From Metaphire vulgaris (lineage: Eukaryota > Annelida > Clitellata > Crassiclitellata > Megascolecidae), in contig CM030833.1 of the NCBI GenBank assembly GCA_018105865.1, positions 11,989,881 through 12,053,880 of the forward strand: a DNA stretch of 64,000 nt, given 5' to 3'. Below are positions 25,826 to 37,933 of the stretch, in pieces (positions within the stretch are counted from its first letter, which is position 1; every line of letters begins with the position of its first letter). A program made the translations under genes and the position numbers. Below the pieces are notes generated by a model. It saw only the letters and a program-made list of their open reading frames with translations, did no database searches and was not told where the DNA came from.

Positions 25826-27043
25826 ACTGACAATTTCTTAAGCATAGTAACATAGCTAGGTGGCTAAAGTCAAAGGCGCATTTGAAACGCAGCATTGCTG
25901 TTGACTAGACTATGTTTTACAACATTCTGTTTTTCTCTTTCTAATTTTGTGATTCGAATTGAAATTGTGTTTGTTTTTTCCTTTCTGACTTTTTGTCTGA
26001 CAGAAGTTGGTCCTTGTCCTTGATCCTTGTCCTTGGGGTTCAGTCCTTGTGGTCCTTATGCTTGCGGGGTAAGTCCTCGTCCTTGTCCTCGTCCTTGGAG
26101 GGTCGGTCCTCGTCCTTATCCTCGTCCTTGGGGGTTCGGTCCTTGTCCTTATCCTCGTCCTTAGGGGGTCGGTCCTTGTTAACATCACTGGAACATGATA
26201 GGGAATATTTCGGAGTTTCTTCAATCGCTAAAAACAAAGAAAGCGACTGATTATTTGAATTTTATTAAGAATAATGAAAAGAGTGCAGAGTTGGCATTTC
26301 TTGTTGGCATCATGGGACATCTGAATGCATTAAATTTGCAACTTCGTGGCTCAGTGAAAACAGTGGTGGACTTACAAGAGAAATCCTTCTTCTTTTCAAC
26401 AAAAATCGATATTTTGATAAATGACTTAGAAAGCGGCGAGATGCTTCATTTGATGACTTAAAAATTGTACTTCCATCTGGCCAACATGTTTCTGAAATGT
26501 CAATTTTTCTGTGTAAGATGAAAACCAGCCGGGTTTTATGAACGTTTTATTGATTTCAGATGGTTGAAGCCTGGGTTTTTATATGTCTCCGATCCTTTCA
26601 TTGTCAAGCCTGCTTATTAAAATCGAAACATCGCAGTGCTATAACAGACCAACTCCTGCAAAATGCAATGCGTATTGCTCTGACTGGTTATTCGCCTGAT
26701 TATGCATGTTTCAATTATGCAATCGAAGAAACAATTTCACACTATAGTCACTGAGCAGGACCGCAAAATGTGCATCAAGATCTGCTAAAATTGAAAATTT
26801 TCAATTTATCTAAAATTTATTCAATGCATTTAGTTTAATTTAGTCTTCCTTTGTGTTACCTTGGTGCACTCTTAACAGTCCATTAAGAGGACCCGTAGTT
26901 ACTAACTTACTAGTACAGTAGTTGTCTACTAGGCCTACGTCGTAGTAGGCATATGAATAATTGACCTGCCCTTATAACAAGTGGAACCTCAGCAATGATG
27001 GAAGAGTGGATGTGGACCACCTTTAAAAAGTTTGAGTACCCCG
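24906..27043 (+). mobile_element. hAT transposon with decayed transposase, split by another element
   Basis: Inverted ends CAGGGGTACTCAAA / CGGGGTACTCAAA lie inside exact 8-bp duplications GTCTAGAC (24898-24905 and 27044-27051). It is the only element here with hAT transposase remnants, in shifted frames: LLHNDVRWLSKGRVL near 25213-25257, SLKTKKATDYLNFIKNNEKS near 26228, and KSKHRSAITDQLLQNAMRIA then LTGYSPDY near 26617-26703, the C-terminal dimerisation region. The style is that of the ZBED/GTF2IRD2-like hAT group. Frameshifts, stops and a 915-bp insertion at 25276 make it inactive. The N-terminal zinc-finger part is not seen. Confidence 0.88.
25276..26190 (-). mobile_element. hAT-type element with GGACAAGG subterminal arrays, copy 2
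   Basis: This copy is inverted relative to 15637-16625, with matching ends, subterminal arrays, middle sequence and (ATT)n tract (about 25734-25824). Exact 8-bp duplications GAACATGA flank it (25268-25275 and 26191-26198). It split the transposase remnant of the 24906 element right after the VRFW-type motif, so it arrived later. Length 915 bp against 989 bp for copy 1, partly from the shorter microsatellite. Confidence 0.93.
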
Positions 27044-27359
27044 GTCTAGACCAAGGGTTTGTGGCCGACAAGCATTGCAAAACGGATTGGTTGGAGGAAC
27101 GATAAGAAAAGCGTTGTAGCGTTGCGCCACCTAGCGAATGCGACAGAGAATTCAACAACCGAGCTGCGTGAAATTCAAAATAAAGACCGAACCCGTTCAA
27201 TCGTACCTTCTTCATCGCTGAATCGTATCTCTCCGTCTTTTACGCCCTTATCGCTGAGTAAACTAACGAAGATCACAACGTAAACAACGGAGGAAAGACT
27301 GAGTAACAAGAGTAGACGAAAGACTTTGTGAGACAACGCCATATAATCCACCAGATCTC

Positions 27360-27383
27360 TCTCGCGCTCTCTCTCTCTCTCCC
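27360..27383. repeat. Short (CT)n run
   Basis: CT/CGCT microsatellite at the edge of unique sequence. Confidence 0.7.
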
Positions 27384-27659
27384 AGTTATTCACGCATGTC
27401 TTCTGTTACGGTCGAGAGAACAGGTTCAATGTCAAAAACATTCGCCTATTTACAAAACGTTTGTGATCATGAATATTCATAGGAAAGCTTCTCTTTCCTA
27501 ATTATGTTCGTAGGAGCAGTGGGCTGCGTTTAGTAGGAGTGGGCGTGGCAAAAGTTCCAACGGTTGTTTTGCTCAAAACCAAGAAAAAAACGAGCGAGAA
27601 TTCCAACTGGTGACAATTCCAAATCATCAGATCCTAAATTTATTCCTACAGTATATGCT

Positions 27660-27773
27660 TTATGTCTGTCTCTGTCTCTGTCTGTCTCTGTCTGTCTCTG
27701 TCTCTCTCTGTTTCTGTCTCTCTGCATGCCTCTCTGTCTCTGTCAGACTGTCTGTCTCTTTTTGTCTCTTTTT

Positions 27774-27842
<69 letters not shown>

Positions 27843-27843
27843 A
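27660..27843. repeat. (CTGT)n / (CT)n compound microsatellite
   Basis: CTGTCT units pass into CTGT and then CT repeats. Frames give Cys/Leu/Ser strings only. Confidence 0.93.
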
Positions 27844-28198
27844 GGCCTCCTCTAGGTCTCTAGGTCTTTTGTAATGGCCTGTGTATTATCTGAATCATCT
27901 TGTTTCCTCAAAGACATTTACGCAATTGGTAAACCTTAAGTTATTTCCTGATAGACTTTTCATTGTCATGCCCTCAAGTTCCTCAGCATGCTCTCAGCTT
28001 CTTGGATCTTATTCATTGTTCCTTTCAAATCTGAGATGAAAATTGTTGACAATATATGGCTCTCTTGATTCTCTGCTCGTTTTCAACTAGCTTCTAAACT
28101 CTCCGCGAACTCAGTTTGAGAAACTAATTCAAGTTCAAAGCTTAGAGTCCAGTGGAAGTTTATTGCCCCAGAGACTCCGAGGTAGGCCTAACATGGGC

Positions 28199-29288
28199 CA
28201 AGACTTCCCAACCATTATAGATCTGCGGCCCACTTCAGCGGTTTTGTAACGTGCCGCGACCCTATTCATACAGTGCCGGATTAACTCTTTTGGAGGCCTG
28301 GGGCAAACAACGCAACAAAACTTTAAAAGGCCCTCAACCATAGAAGTTCGAAGTTTTAAATATTTGCCCGAAATTTAAGAAAATTAATTTTAAAATATAG
28401 AAAACTACTGTACAAGATCTTTGCAATGAATTATTTAGCGCTAAGCTTGACGTTTACCGAAATCTTTAGAACTGCGTTAAAAATTCATAAGTTAATTTAA
28501 AAGATTAAAATTTTTTAAATTGAACCAGTGGGCCTGGGGCAAGTGCACCAGTTGCACCATGGTTAATACGGCACTGTATTCATAGCATGTTATATACAAA
28601 ATACATTAGGCCTTCTGGCGAACGTTAATTGAAAACAATCTTCTGAGTTTTGAATAAATGGTAGAACAAAATCTCTTACTTAATTTGAATGAAAATATGG
28701 CAAATATATTATGCAAAATTATTCATATTTTGCCAAATAAGACGAAAGGAGAGAAATAGATTTTGAAAATTTTGAAAATTATCATTTTAAAATTTTGCCA
28801 GGAACATACCTTTGTTTCGCGTCTTAAAAATCCTATGAGTATGGCAAAATCGCTTAACCGCCAGGTACGATGAAGTATGCGTTATGTGTAAGATATTCCC
28901 TCTTGTTAGTGGAGTTTCAGAGCAAAATGGTCGGAATAAGATTAATTTTACAAAGTACTATAGGCCAGAGTTTCCAAAACTTGTTGGAACTGTGCGACTC
29001 ACGTCAGCGGCTTTGTAACATGCCGTGACTCTGCAAACTTATTGTCGTCAAAAATTGGATAAAAGTTTCATAAAACACTAATCAAACAAATCATAAAACA
29101 CTAATCATTTTTAATATAAGCCGTGTATGGGGCAGAGCAGGCTTATAAATTTCTTGAAACCTAAGTCTACTCGCAACTTTCAAGGATTGTGACACTTTTG
29201 AATCTAATTTCGCGCTACTCCGTGACTCACTATAGCCTGAGCCCTGCGACCCACTTTTGAGTCGCAACCCACAGTTTGGGAAGCATTG
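28199..29288 (-). mobile_element. hAT-type element, GTTTCCCAAAC family, copy 2 (inverted, interrupted)
   Basis: It is similar to 17161-17948 but inverted: TTTTGTAACGTGCCGCGACC near the left edge and CACAGTTTGGGAAGCATTG at the right edge. No clean target duplication remains. A younger hAT element (28271-28576) is inserted near its left end. Confidence 0.65.
28271..28576 (+). mobile_element. Nested non-autonomous hAT-type element (GTGCCGGATTAAC ends)
   Basis: Ends CAGTGCCGGATTAAC and, inverted, CAGTGCCGTATTAAC. Exact 8-bp duplications TATTCATA lie at 28263-28270 and 28577-28584. The 306-bp body is non-coding. It interrupts the older 28199-29288 element, which sets their relative ages. Confidence 0.92.
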
Positions 29289-29922
29289 ATATAGGCTACT
29301 TACTTCTTACTACTTACTTCTCCGCCCAAATTTAAGAAGCTAATAATTATGATACTTTAGTTTAAACGAAACTTTGCATTGATGATTGAACCATACCAAG
29401 GAACAATGCCAACTTAAACAGAGGAACGATAGAACAAAGTAGAAGTGCAACATTCTATCTATCACCGATCACTGAATGCGCTAAATTATTGATGTAGCTT
29501 CGACGTAAGTGACGGTGCTACGCGATGCGCGTGTGATTAGCAGGTTCTCTTAATTGAATTCGCATTCTTGACAATTTAATTTCTCCGTCAAATGCTGCGC
29601 TAGACAAATGTCACCTCGCGATCCGTTTGCACTAAAATTGCGAAATTTTCCGGATGTGATGGCGTCACGTGACCCGTGTCACGTGCCTCGATGAATTCTC
29701 TTCCGGGTGCGTTATTCGGCAGACGTCATAACTCCGACCGTGCGCCATCTGGTGACCGCTGCGCATGCGCATGCGCGCTGACCTCTGACCCCGGCGTCCG
29801 CAATACGGAGCACGTCTGCGGCGCGTTATTAAAATCGGACAATGCAGGACGATGAAATACGACGGCAGACGTCGTTCCGTAGTTTCGACAAAAATTTCTC
29901 AGCCGATTATTGGGTTCCGTAA

Positions 29923-30368
<446 letters not shown>

Positions 30369-30399
30369 ACACATCAAATGCAGATATCAAGTGAACCAG

Positions 30400-31200
30400 C
30401 GTCTTAGTCAAAACTACCATAAATTTGGGGATACTGTGCATTAAGAAAATAATAATATTTTAAACATAATTTCCATTTGAGAATGTGTTCTCTGCAAAAG
30501 AAGCTCCAAATGAGAATTTCAAAATAAGCCCCAGGTGTGCGGTGCAGTACCTACCTGTGTCTGTAGATAGGCCTACTTTGAAGAAGCTTTGGTGGCTACC
30601 ATCGAAATTTTGACGCGCATAAATCGTGCTTTGCTAAGGGCTTATTTGTTATCACAATAATGTTGAACAGCAACAATAGTAAAAATTCTATATTTAATTT
30701 CATTATAAAGAAATTATGCCAAATAAATTTATATGTCCTGGTCTTCGAACGTTTCATGTCACCTCTTGAAAATTCTATTTTCTTCCAAACCCCTAAAACA
30801 AGGGCGAACCCATTCTGGCAGCTTCAATTTTCACCTTTCTTTCTCGTTTACCCTACCACCCCCCTCCGCAGTTGTCAATACACATGACGCACGTCAAACG
30901 TCAAACCCTGAGTTCCAATGGTATCCGGTTGAAATCAATATTTGAATGGTCTTAAAGAATGGAAACTGGTTTCCATCTAATCGCGCCGCGCTCTTCTCTT
31001 CACCCCTCCACCTAGTTGAACGATTTTTAGGTGGGAGGGGAGCGTTAGGGGTAACCGTTGAAACGGTTATCAAAGAAGCCGGGCCCCTTGAAATCGATTA
31101 CCCTCGAGTTCCTTTATTGGGCAAACAATGGAAGAGAGAGGCCTAGCAAGGCGAGGGACAGAAAGAGAGAGAGGGGAGAGACAGACGGATAGACAGAGAT
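30400..31200. other. Intergenic DNA, nothing recognised
   Basis: No gene, RNA or clear transposon end was seen. A GA-rich patch lies near 31160-31195. Confidence 0.4.
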
Positions 31201-31204
31201 GACT

Positions 31205-31506
31205 TGGTGTCATCAGACATTCAGTGACGACACCTAGCGTCCAATTATGAAGCTTTTGTGCTCGAGCGAATTTCTCTTCTCTCCGATTGAATGCGATTCT
31301 GAATCGCTATTTAGACATCTGACATGCGGGAGAATTTCTGACAATAATTAGAAAAGAAACTTCTTCCGAATTGAATTTTAATTGAATAATCGTTTCTCTG
31401 AAATCGATTCCGCCAATAAATTTGCTGCAAATACCGATCAACAGTTGATCAAGCTATTTCGTAGGCTATTCCAAAATTACTCCCCATTTAGACCGCAAAT
31501 TGCTAT

Positions 31507-31584
<78 letters not shown>

Positions 31585-31745
31585 GCTGTCATGCATTTTG
31601 TAGCGCCATTTATAATACCTTTCAACATCAATCGATAGTACTGCAAATACTAACCGTAAAGGACCAGGTTAATCCAGTCAGTGGGAGATAGCAAGGAAGG
31701 ATAGGCCTATGGAGGAAAAGCTAACTGAAAGAGATGAATTTTGAG
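31205..31745 (+). repeat. Dispersed repeat, inverted copy of the 23395 unit, with (AAT)n
   Basis: It shares ACACCTAGCGTCCAATTATG, AAGCTTTTGTGCTCGAGCGA, ATCGATAGTACTGCAAATAC and AGCTAACTGAAAGAGATG with the reverse complement of 23395-24730. A TAATAA microsatellite of about 80 bases (31508-31586) is unique to this copy. The class is unclear, as I see no coding remnant. Confidence 0.65.
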
Positions 31746-31749
31746 TCTT

Positions 31750-32460
31750 GATTTGAAAGTGCTCAGTTAGTTTGGAGATTTGAATGACACAGACTGACAG
31801 ACGAAGAAAAAGAGTTCCAAAACCTAGAGTCTATCACAGAAAAATCTCTCTTGTCAGTATCAGGTATAATTCTGGGTTGGGTACAGTTAGCAATGAGTCC
31901 GCAAATCCTATTGATTGGTAATGCTTTGGGCGATTAACCTTAAAATTTAGGTGCTTGGGTTGACCACTCTGTAATGTTTTATGCTCCACCAATGGACCAT
32001 CTTCAAAAACAATTCCTTGTTCGACAGATAGCCATCAGTGAAAATCTTAAAGACAGGGTTTGAAATGGTCATGCTTGTACAGGGCAGCGTTGGTAGTGGC
32101 CTTAACCATAGCGTCTGAATCCTTTGAAGTTTTGAAGCAGATTTAGGCACAAGATATCGTATTCAACGAATATCTGCTATTTGCAAATGAGTGGCTTTAC
32201 CCGTACCTTTATTAATTTGGTTGTCGAATGACATGGTTTATTCGAAAACTACACAGTGGTTGCGAGCAGACAGACTTTATAATAATAATCATCTTTATTC
32301 GTGACAAGCACAGCATAAAAAGTAGTACACAACCAGTAGTACACAACCAAGGAAAACACAAATCAACTGAACAAAACTAAATAATAATAATAATAAAATA
32401 ATAATAATAAAATAAACCTAATAATAAACAAATAAACTAAGAACAAACTTTATTAGTACA
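31750..32460. other. Intergenic DNA
   Basis: Nothing recognised apart from AATAATAAAATA low complexity near 32380-32430. Confidence 0.4.
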
Positions 32461-32469
32461 GCCTCTGCC

Positions 32470-33090
32470 CTCAGACAAATTCTCATCGTAATGCACTGAG
32501 CAAAGTCAGTGGCTTCTTCTCATATCTATTAACAAAGGATGCTTGTCGAAGTTCTACAATAGCATGCATACTATCCAAACCCGTCAGGACTTGATATACT
32601 CGATATTATCTGCCTCACATGTTTTAAAAATTTTGCACACAACTACCCAATCAGTCTGTCAAGAGCATTAAGAATACTTTTGTTTGGAAATGTGGCTTCC
32701 ATACCATACAATACAATAGGTAGACAATAGCTCTTTACCAGGTTAACGCATATTAATTCTGAAGCGGCAGCTCTGCTGCGACTATACAAGCAATTAAACG
32801 TGCGGAAAAATTTTAATTTAGCTTCTGAAATAGATAACCCGAAGTGCCTGCCCTTTTAAGTGTCACCCCGAGATACCTAATTTCCTCCACAAATGGCAAG
32901 GCAACACCATCCAGGACCAATACAGCACATGCGATATTGCAACGTGTCCCAACCCTCATCACCATAGATTTCTTCACATTAAATTTCAAATCCAAATCCA
33001 CAAAGTCATTGGTGGAAATATCCAGCATGTGCTGCATGCCGGATATAGAGTGTGACACCAATAAGATATCATCAGCATACAATAACATCC
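32470..33090 (-). pseudogene. Non-LTR retrotransposon RT fragment with YADD catalytic motif
   Basis: The - strand encodes MLLYADDILLVSHSISGMQH, then LKFNVKKSMVMRVG, VLDGVALPFVEEIRYLGVTL and, further along in another frame, ASELICVNLVKSYCLPIVLY followed by GMEATFPN. YADD is the RT palm motif, and the rest follows the palm/thumb order of non-LTR RTs. The frame breaks near 32813. No endonuclease or tail is seen, so this is an internal fragment. Confidence 0.8.
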
Positions 33091-33128
33091 AACAAACAAA
33101 TCATGTTTAAATTTATGTTGCTAAAGTC

Positions 33129-33164
<36 letters not shown>

Positions 33165-33290
33165 TTAATAATAAAATAATAATAATATTATTATATAATA
33201 ATAATAATATTATTATTATTATTAATATTATTATTATTATTTATAATTATAATTTATAATTATATTTATTTATTATTATTATTTATAATA

Positions 33291-33373
<83 letters not shown>

Positions 33374-33438
33374 TCATTATCATCATCATCATCATCATCA
33401 TTATCATCGTCGTCGTCGTCGTCGTTATCATCATCAGG
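33129..33438. repeat. AAT/ATT compound microsatellite, self-complementary, with ATC/GTC tail
   Basis: Blocks of AAT alternate with blocks of ATT, so the tract can fold back on itself several times over about 245 bases. It passes into ATC and GTC units at 33376-33425. Confidence 0.9.
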
Positions 33439-33927
33439 TCCTCTTTTCTTCATCTTCTGAAGTTGAGGTGGCAGAACGGATGATACAGTTCCAGTTATTT
33501 CTATTTTCTGTCGCTCTTACATGCAGCTGATGTTAGTTTCAATCCCATTCCATTCTTCTGTATCTGTGTACCGGTATAATCTGTCCATCGGCAGTTTCGC
33601 TGACCTCGCTTTCTCTTTCCGGGCATTATGCCCTGCAGTTGTATTGATCTTTGTATCGAGTCTTCATAGTTTCTCTGTACATGACCAAAGAAAGTTTCCG
33701 TTGTTGACGCGCATTCCTAATAGCGCATTCGTCTGGTATTTGATGATTTTTAAACGCCTCCTAATCTGCCCTTTATTCCGTCCAAAATATACGTTCTTTG
33801 GTTTGTTCTTAGACCGTACGTTTCGAATGCCTTATATAGTAATCTTTGAGTCAGACTTTGACTAATATTGTTTCAAATTTAATTAAGCTTATGCCATTAA
33901 GTATATCAAGTTGACATGGGATTCTGA

Positions 33928-34561
33928 CAGTGCCGTTTTAAGAAGTTTGGGGCCCTCGGCATTTTGAAAAAGGGGCCCTAGGCATTTAAAAAAGTAGTGA
34001 CGAGTCTGACGACCTTTCTTTTAAACACCTAAAACGGCGATGACCAGTGGCGTAGCCAGGATTTTCGAAAGGGGGTTATGGTTTCCATGATTCCCAACTT
34101 CGGAAGAAAACAACGGTCGCCAACTATTATTTTGCTTGATTAAGTGAATTATATAGGTACTGTATATGAGCGGGAAGGGGCGGGAAAGGGCGGGAAGTTA
34201 GCAGAGTGGTTACAACGTTGGACGATGGAGCAGGAGGTCGCGGGTTCGAGTCCCGCAGGAGCGTCTATAAATAAACGAATTAAAAAAAAATCTCTGCGAT
34301 AAGCCAAACAGGTACGCTACGCGATACACTAGCCTCATATCCGTGGCATTGCACGCCTGGCTGAGGGCTATAACAACGGAGATCAGCGCCGCCCTATGAG
34401 CCCGTGAGGCTCGGGGAAGGACTTTGACTTTTGTATATGAGCGCGTACGACTATATTTATACGCAATATACAAAAAAAACTTTTTCACGGTCCGCCGGGG
34501 TCCCTGTTTCGCGGGGACCTTAGGCACGTGCCTACTGTGCCTATGCCTTAAAACGGTCCTG
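33928..34561 (+). mobile_element. Probable hAT-type element (GTGCCGTTTTAAG ends) with nested SINE
   Basis: The left end CAGTGCCGTTTTAAG matches the inverted right end CAGGACCGTTTTAAG. Flanks GATTCTGA (33920-33927) and GATTCCGA (34562-34569) match at 7 of 8. A SINE with its own duplication sits inside (34173-34431). A lone CAGTGGCGTAGCCAGG at 34046, like the left end of the GGCGTAGC group, suggests another truncated insertion. Confidence 0.75.
34173..34431 (+). mobile_element. tRNA-derived SINE
   Basis: A Pol III A box (TAGCAGAGTGGTTA, 34199) and B box (GGTTCGAGTCC, 34243) are spaced as in a tRNA gene. A non-tRNA body follows, ending CTCGGGGAAGGACTTTGACT. Exact 12-bp direct repeats TGTATATGAGCG flank it at 34161-34172 and 34432-34443. 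It is not a functional tRNA, since the 3' arm does not pair with the 5' end. It inserted into the 33928 hAT element. Confidence 0.88.
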
Positions 34562-34938
34562 GATTCCGAGGAGAAGAAAAGTAAAGGGAAAAAAGCACAT
34601 TGCAATAAAGAACCAGACCAATCGAATGGCTGATATGGGCCACATTCGCTGGCAAGAACCGATCCGACCAAATGTCTATTTGATCTTCTGAGAGTCGTGG
34701 CAGAATGTATTATATAAATTATTATGAGACTAAATATAAATGTTTATTTGAAAGCATCTGTCCATCAAAGTTCTAAAGCCGATGGCTATGTAACGACGCT
34801 TCTTCTACGAGGCTGTGCCACCAAATTGGACAATACTTATGACCGGGTAACAAAGTCGTGAGCCGTACCTATGCTGCTGGTCCTGTCAGTCACATCCGTC
34901 AAACGTCAGTGTTTGACGGATGAAATACGCCAGTAATA

Positions 34939-34939
34939 A

Positions 34940-35003
<64 letters not shown>

Positions 35004-35016
35004 GTGACGATGATGA
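34939..35016. repeat. (ATG)n microsatellite
   Basis: A GAT run of about 65 bases with later interruptions. Confidence 0.9.
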
Positions 35017-35229
35017 TAACGATGATGATATAACTGGATTTAAAGTGGTATAGTCAGATCTTTTCCGTGATAAAAACCCACTGTCATCCGTAAAGATGAA
35101 AAAGAGAATAAAGAAGAAGAAAAGAAGAAGAAGGAGGAGGAGGAGAGGAAGAAAAACTATACATGAAATAGTCGTTTTTGCGACGAATCAGACCTTAGAC
35201 TGTCTGGTGTGAAACGGAATATTTAGGCT

Positions 35230-35720
35230 CTGACACCGTTGTCAAGGAGAAGCAACACTTCGTCACAGGTGACTGCATCGCACAATCAGACGTCGTCCGA
35301 AGCACATCGCCGCCACTTCGCCTCGAGCACCTGTCAGTTGGCGCCAAAATCCGACCAATGGCAGACGACGTGTGGCCGATCAATAGTGCTCGAGGCGCCA
35401 CCCCCTCTGCCTCGCCAACCGCTGACCACAAGGGCGTCGACGCCGACAACGTCTGCCTCTGACGGTCAGGTGACAGCTACTCCATCTTCCAACTCCCGAG
35501 TCATCCACGAGGCCTGGAGGAGTCGGACGACTCACAGGAACGGCATGGGGACGAGGGAATTATCGAGGATCTTTCCAAATAGGAGTTCGTGGCGGAGTAG
35601 AGAGGGCGAGTGATGTGAACGGCTCGTAAGAACCGATCTTCGTCTTCAGAGGGCGCTGCAGTCTTCGACCGGAAGTCGCGTTTAATTAATGACGTCACAT
35701 GCGTCCGCGCGTTCAAATGC
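35230..35720 (+). promoter_or_regulatory. CpG-rich stretch 0.5-1 kb upstream of the LIM1 exon
   Basis: CpG density is clearly higher than in flanking AT-rich DNA, and several GCGCCA, TGACGTCA and CACGTAATC words occur. It lies just upstream of the first recognised LMX1 exon and may hold the promoter or missing first exon. No start codon continuing into the LIM1 frame could be established. Confidence 0.3.
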
Positions 35721-36236
35721 GATCACGTAATCTGTTGCGTTTTCAGCAGCCGCAGCAAAAGCATTTTAGATAAAGAGTTTTGTCGTCTTTTCAAAATTAT
35801 TAAACGAAGCCATGCCCACAATATATCATACCAGGAACGATTGCGAATTCAGTGAAGGTAAAAAAAAGATAAATCTATGTAGCGCATTTTCATTAAACCA
35901 GGCCTATTAAGAACTAGAGCAATGCTTTGTTAATAAGTAAACGAGCGAACGATCGAATGAACGAATAAATGAATGACTGAATGAATGAATTAATTAATTA
36001 GATCATCACAGATGATCACAGCAGAGTATTATGATTTTTCATTGACATTGATATCAAATGCATAACGAAAGTCAATTTTAACCAATCAATTCTCAATCAA
36101 GAGAAACTAATCAATCGTTTATGCGGATTGCAGGGCCCAGTGGCGGAGGAGCAGCGCCACCTAGCGTCGTTGTCGGGGGCCTGACCCCGGCGGCGGCGGC
36201 GGCGACGGCGGCGCCTGCCTCCCCCAATCTGGAGAG

Positions 36237-36400
36237 GTCTGCTTCGGATGCGAGCGTCCCATCGAAGACCGCTTTCTTCTCAGAGTAATGGACAATTCTT
36301 GGCACGAGGATTGTCTACAGTGCAGCATCTGCCTCGAACCACTGCGTCACTCCTGTTTCATCAAGGACAGAAGAGTACTCTGCCGTAGGGACTACGACAA
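36237..36400 (+). CDS. Lmx1: LMX1-type LIM-homeobox gene, LIM1 exon
   Basis: This exon encodes the complete first LIM zinc-binding domain: CFGC, then SWHEDC, LQCSIC and, at the end, LCRRDYD, giving the Cys/His/Asp ligands of both zinc fingers. CERPIEDRFLLRV and SWHEDCLQC closely follow vertebrate LMX1A/B as I know them. Its donor is AA|GTTAGT at 36401, and the last codon (AA|G, Lys) is completed by the LIM2 exon. The likely acceptor follows the pyrimidine-rich CCTGCCTCCCCCAATCT near 36235. The frame stays open back to 36165 through a (GGC)n run, so a few more residues could precede. LMX1 proteins are nuclear factors in neural and dorsal-ventral patterning; the LIM domains bind LDB-type cofactors. 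The start codon exon is not identified. The 3' intron is 13.7 kb. Confidence 0.9.
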
Positions 36401-36413
36401 GTTAGTATACGAT

Positions 36414-36416
<3 letters not shown>

Positions 36417-36448
<32 letters not shown>
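36417..36448. repeat. (CA)n microsatellite just after the LIM1 exon
   Basis: About 16 CA units starting 17 bases inside the intron. Confidence 0.9.
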
Positions 36449-36450
<2 letters not shown>

Positions 36451-36696
36451 ACAAACACATATAGGCGCTATATAACTAGGGCCCGGAGTTTAACAAAAGC
36501 GTCTTTATGCAGGAAATAAATGTATATAGATGGAAATGACGACTTAGCTAGGCAGAGGAAACTGCAGTTATGTTACACCATAACACTGGTTTAACTGAAA
36601 ATGGCAAATGCTAAGGAGACATCAACGAGTTTAATTGCCCGAAGCCTTACATTGTATTTTGTTAAACCCGATAACTTTACACCAACACGAGTTCTG

Positions 36697-36697
<1 letters not shown>

Positions 36698-36764
<67 letters not shown>
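36698..36764. repeat. (ATC)n microsatellite in intron
   Basis: About 22 ATC units; frames give poly-Ile or poly-Met. Confidence 0.93.
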
Positions 36765-36799
36765 ATACAATCTATATAGGCCTAACACCAAACCAGTGA

Positions 36800-37930
36800 C
36801 GTGACTATGTATAGGTTCCATAAGTCACGAACATCATCGCTCGTATACAAGTCCAATTTCTTCCGATCCGAATTAGGGGCTTTGGAGAAGCGTCTCAAAA
36901 AGAATTTTCATCGAATTTGTCGAATCTTACGGCCAGTCTACAGTAGACCCCAGCTGAGACCCCGACCCATCATTTGTGCCCCTCGCTACACTAATATCAT
37001 AGACAACTTCCAGACGGTTTACAAGAGATCCAAATCGGAGTTGTGTCACAATTAACAAATATCTGTTGGTCACCTCCGAACATCTCATACCATATCGCTA
37101 TTGTCTTTACTAAACCTCGTTTAAAAAGAAACTGTCTGAAATATGAATTGAAATCCGTATCGACTCATTAATGAAACTGATACATTGGCGGGACGCTGCA
37201 GAAGCATTTCATGGCAAACGGAGCACCGTGGTCGAGTCCTTGGATTTCCAATCGAAGGTAGAACCAAATAACGACAATTAATTAAGCAATTCTGAAGACA
37301 AACTAGAAAAGGACTTCTCGATCGAAACAGCCGTGAAAGACTCAAGTCTACGACTGCAAGGCCCAATTATTATGACAATTAATTATCTGACGGACTTTAT
37401 AAGGAGATTTGAAAATTCTGTCAAATTCAAATAAATAATAGGCCCTACATCCAGTCTACATCTATGCATAGAGATTAACTTGAAGGACTTATATCCCACA
37501 TTCCCACTATTAAACGTCCCCTATCTGTTGTTATATCTGAATTAAATAAATAATAAAGGATCCGATTCATGTGCCCATCGCCAAAGCAATATGTTCGCAG
37601 CAATTTTCAATCATAGGAGTAAGAGAACTTCGGTACAAAACCATCTGAAGAACTTCAACTCTCTTGTATTTTGTGCAATAGCTCTGCACATGCCTACAAT
37701 TTTAAAATACTGATGCATGCACTGAATGTCATAATCCAGGATTGTGTCAAATTTCACCATTCTTTCAAATGTTCCAAACTCCCAAAATAGGCCTATTGCA
37801 AATATAGGCTAAATGTCCCCGATAGATAAGAAGTCCTTCTGTCAGTCCGATAAAGAATTGCATTGACTGAAATCTTGCGCGGCATATAGGACGGTCATTT
37901 ATTCGATCGACTTATGAAACCGAAATTTTG
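36800..37930. other. LMX1 intron, nothing recognised
   Basis: Unique-looking intronic DNA between the LIM1 and LIM2 exons. No coding or transposon signal was identified. Confidence 0.45.
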
Positions 37931-37933
37931 TGT

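Noticed and set aside
33521..33865. 114-codon + strand frame
   Set aside because: No ATG-context, splice or domain support. Its sequence resembles RT C-terminal remnants read backwards only weakly, so I left it unassigned.
34199..34270. Functional tRNA gene
   Set aside because: A and B boxes are present, but the acceptor stem does not pair and a SINE body with a 12-bp duplication surrounds it.
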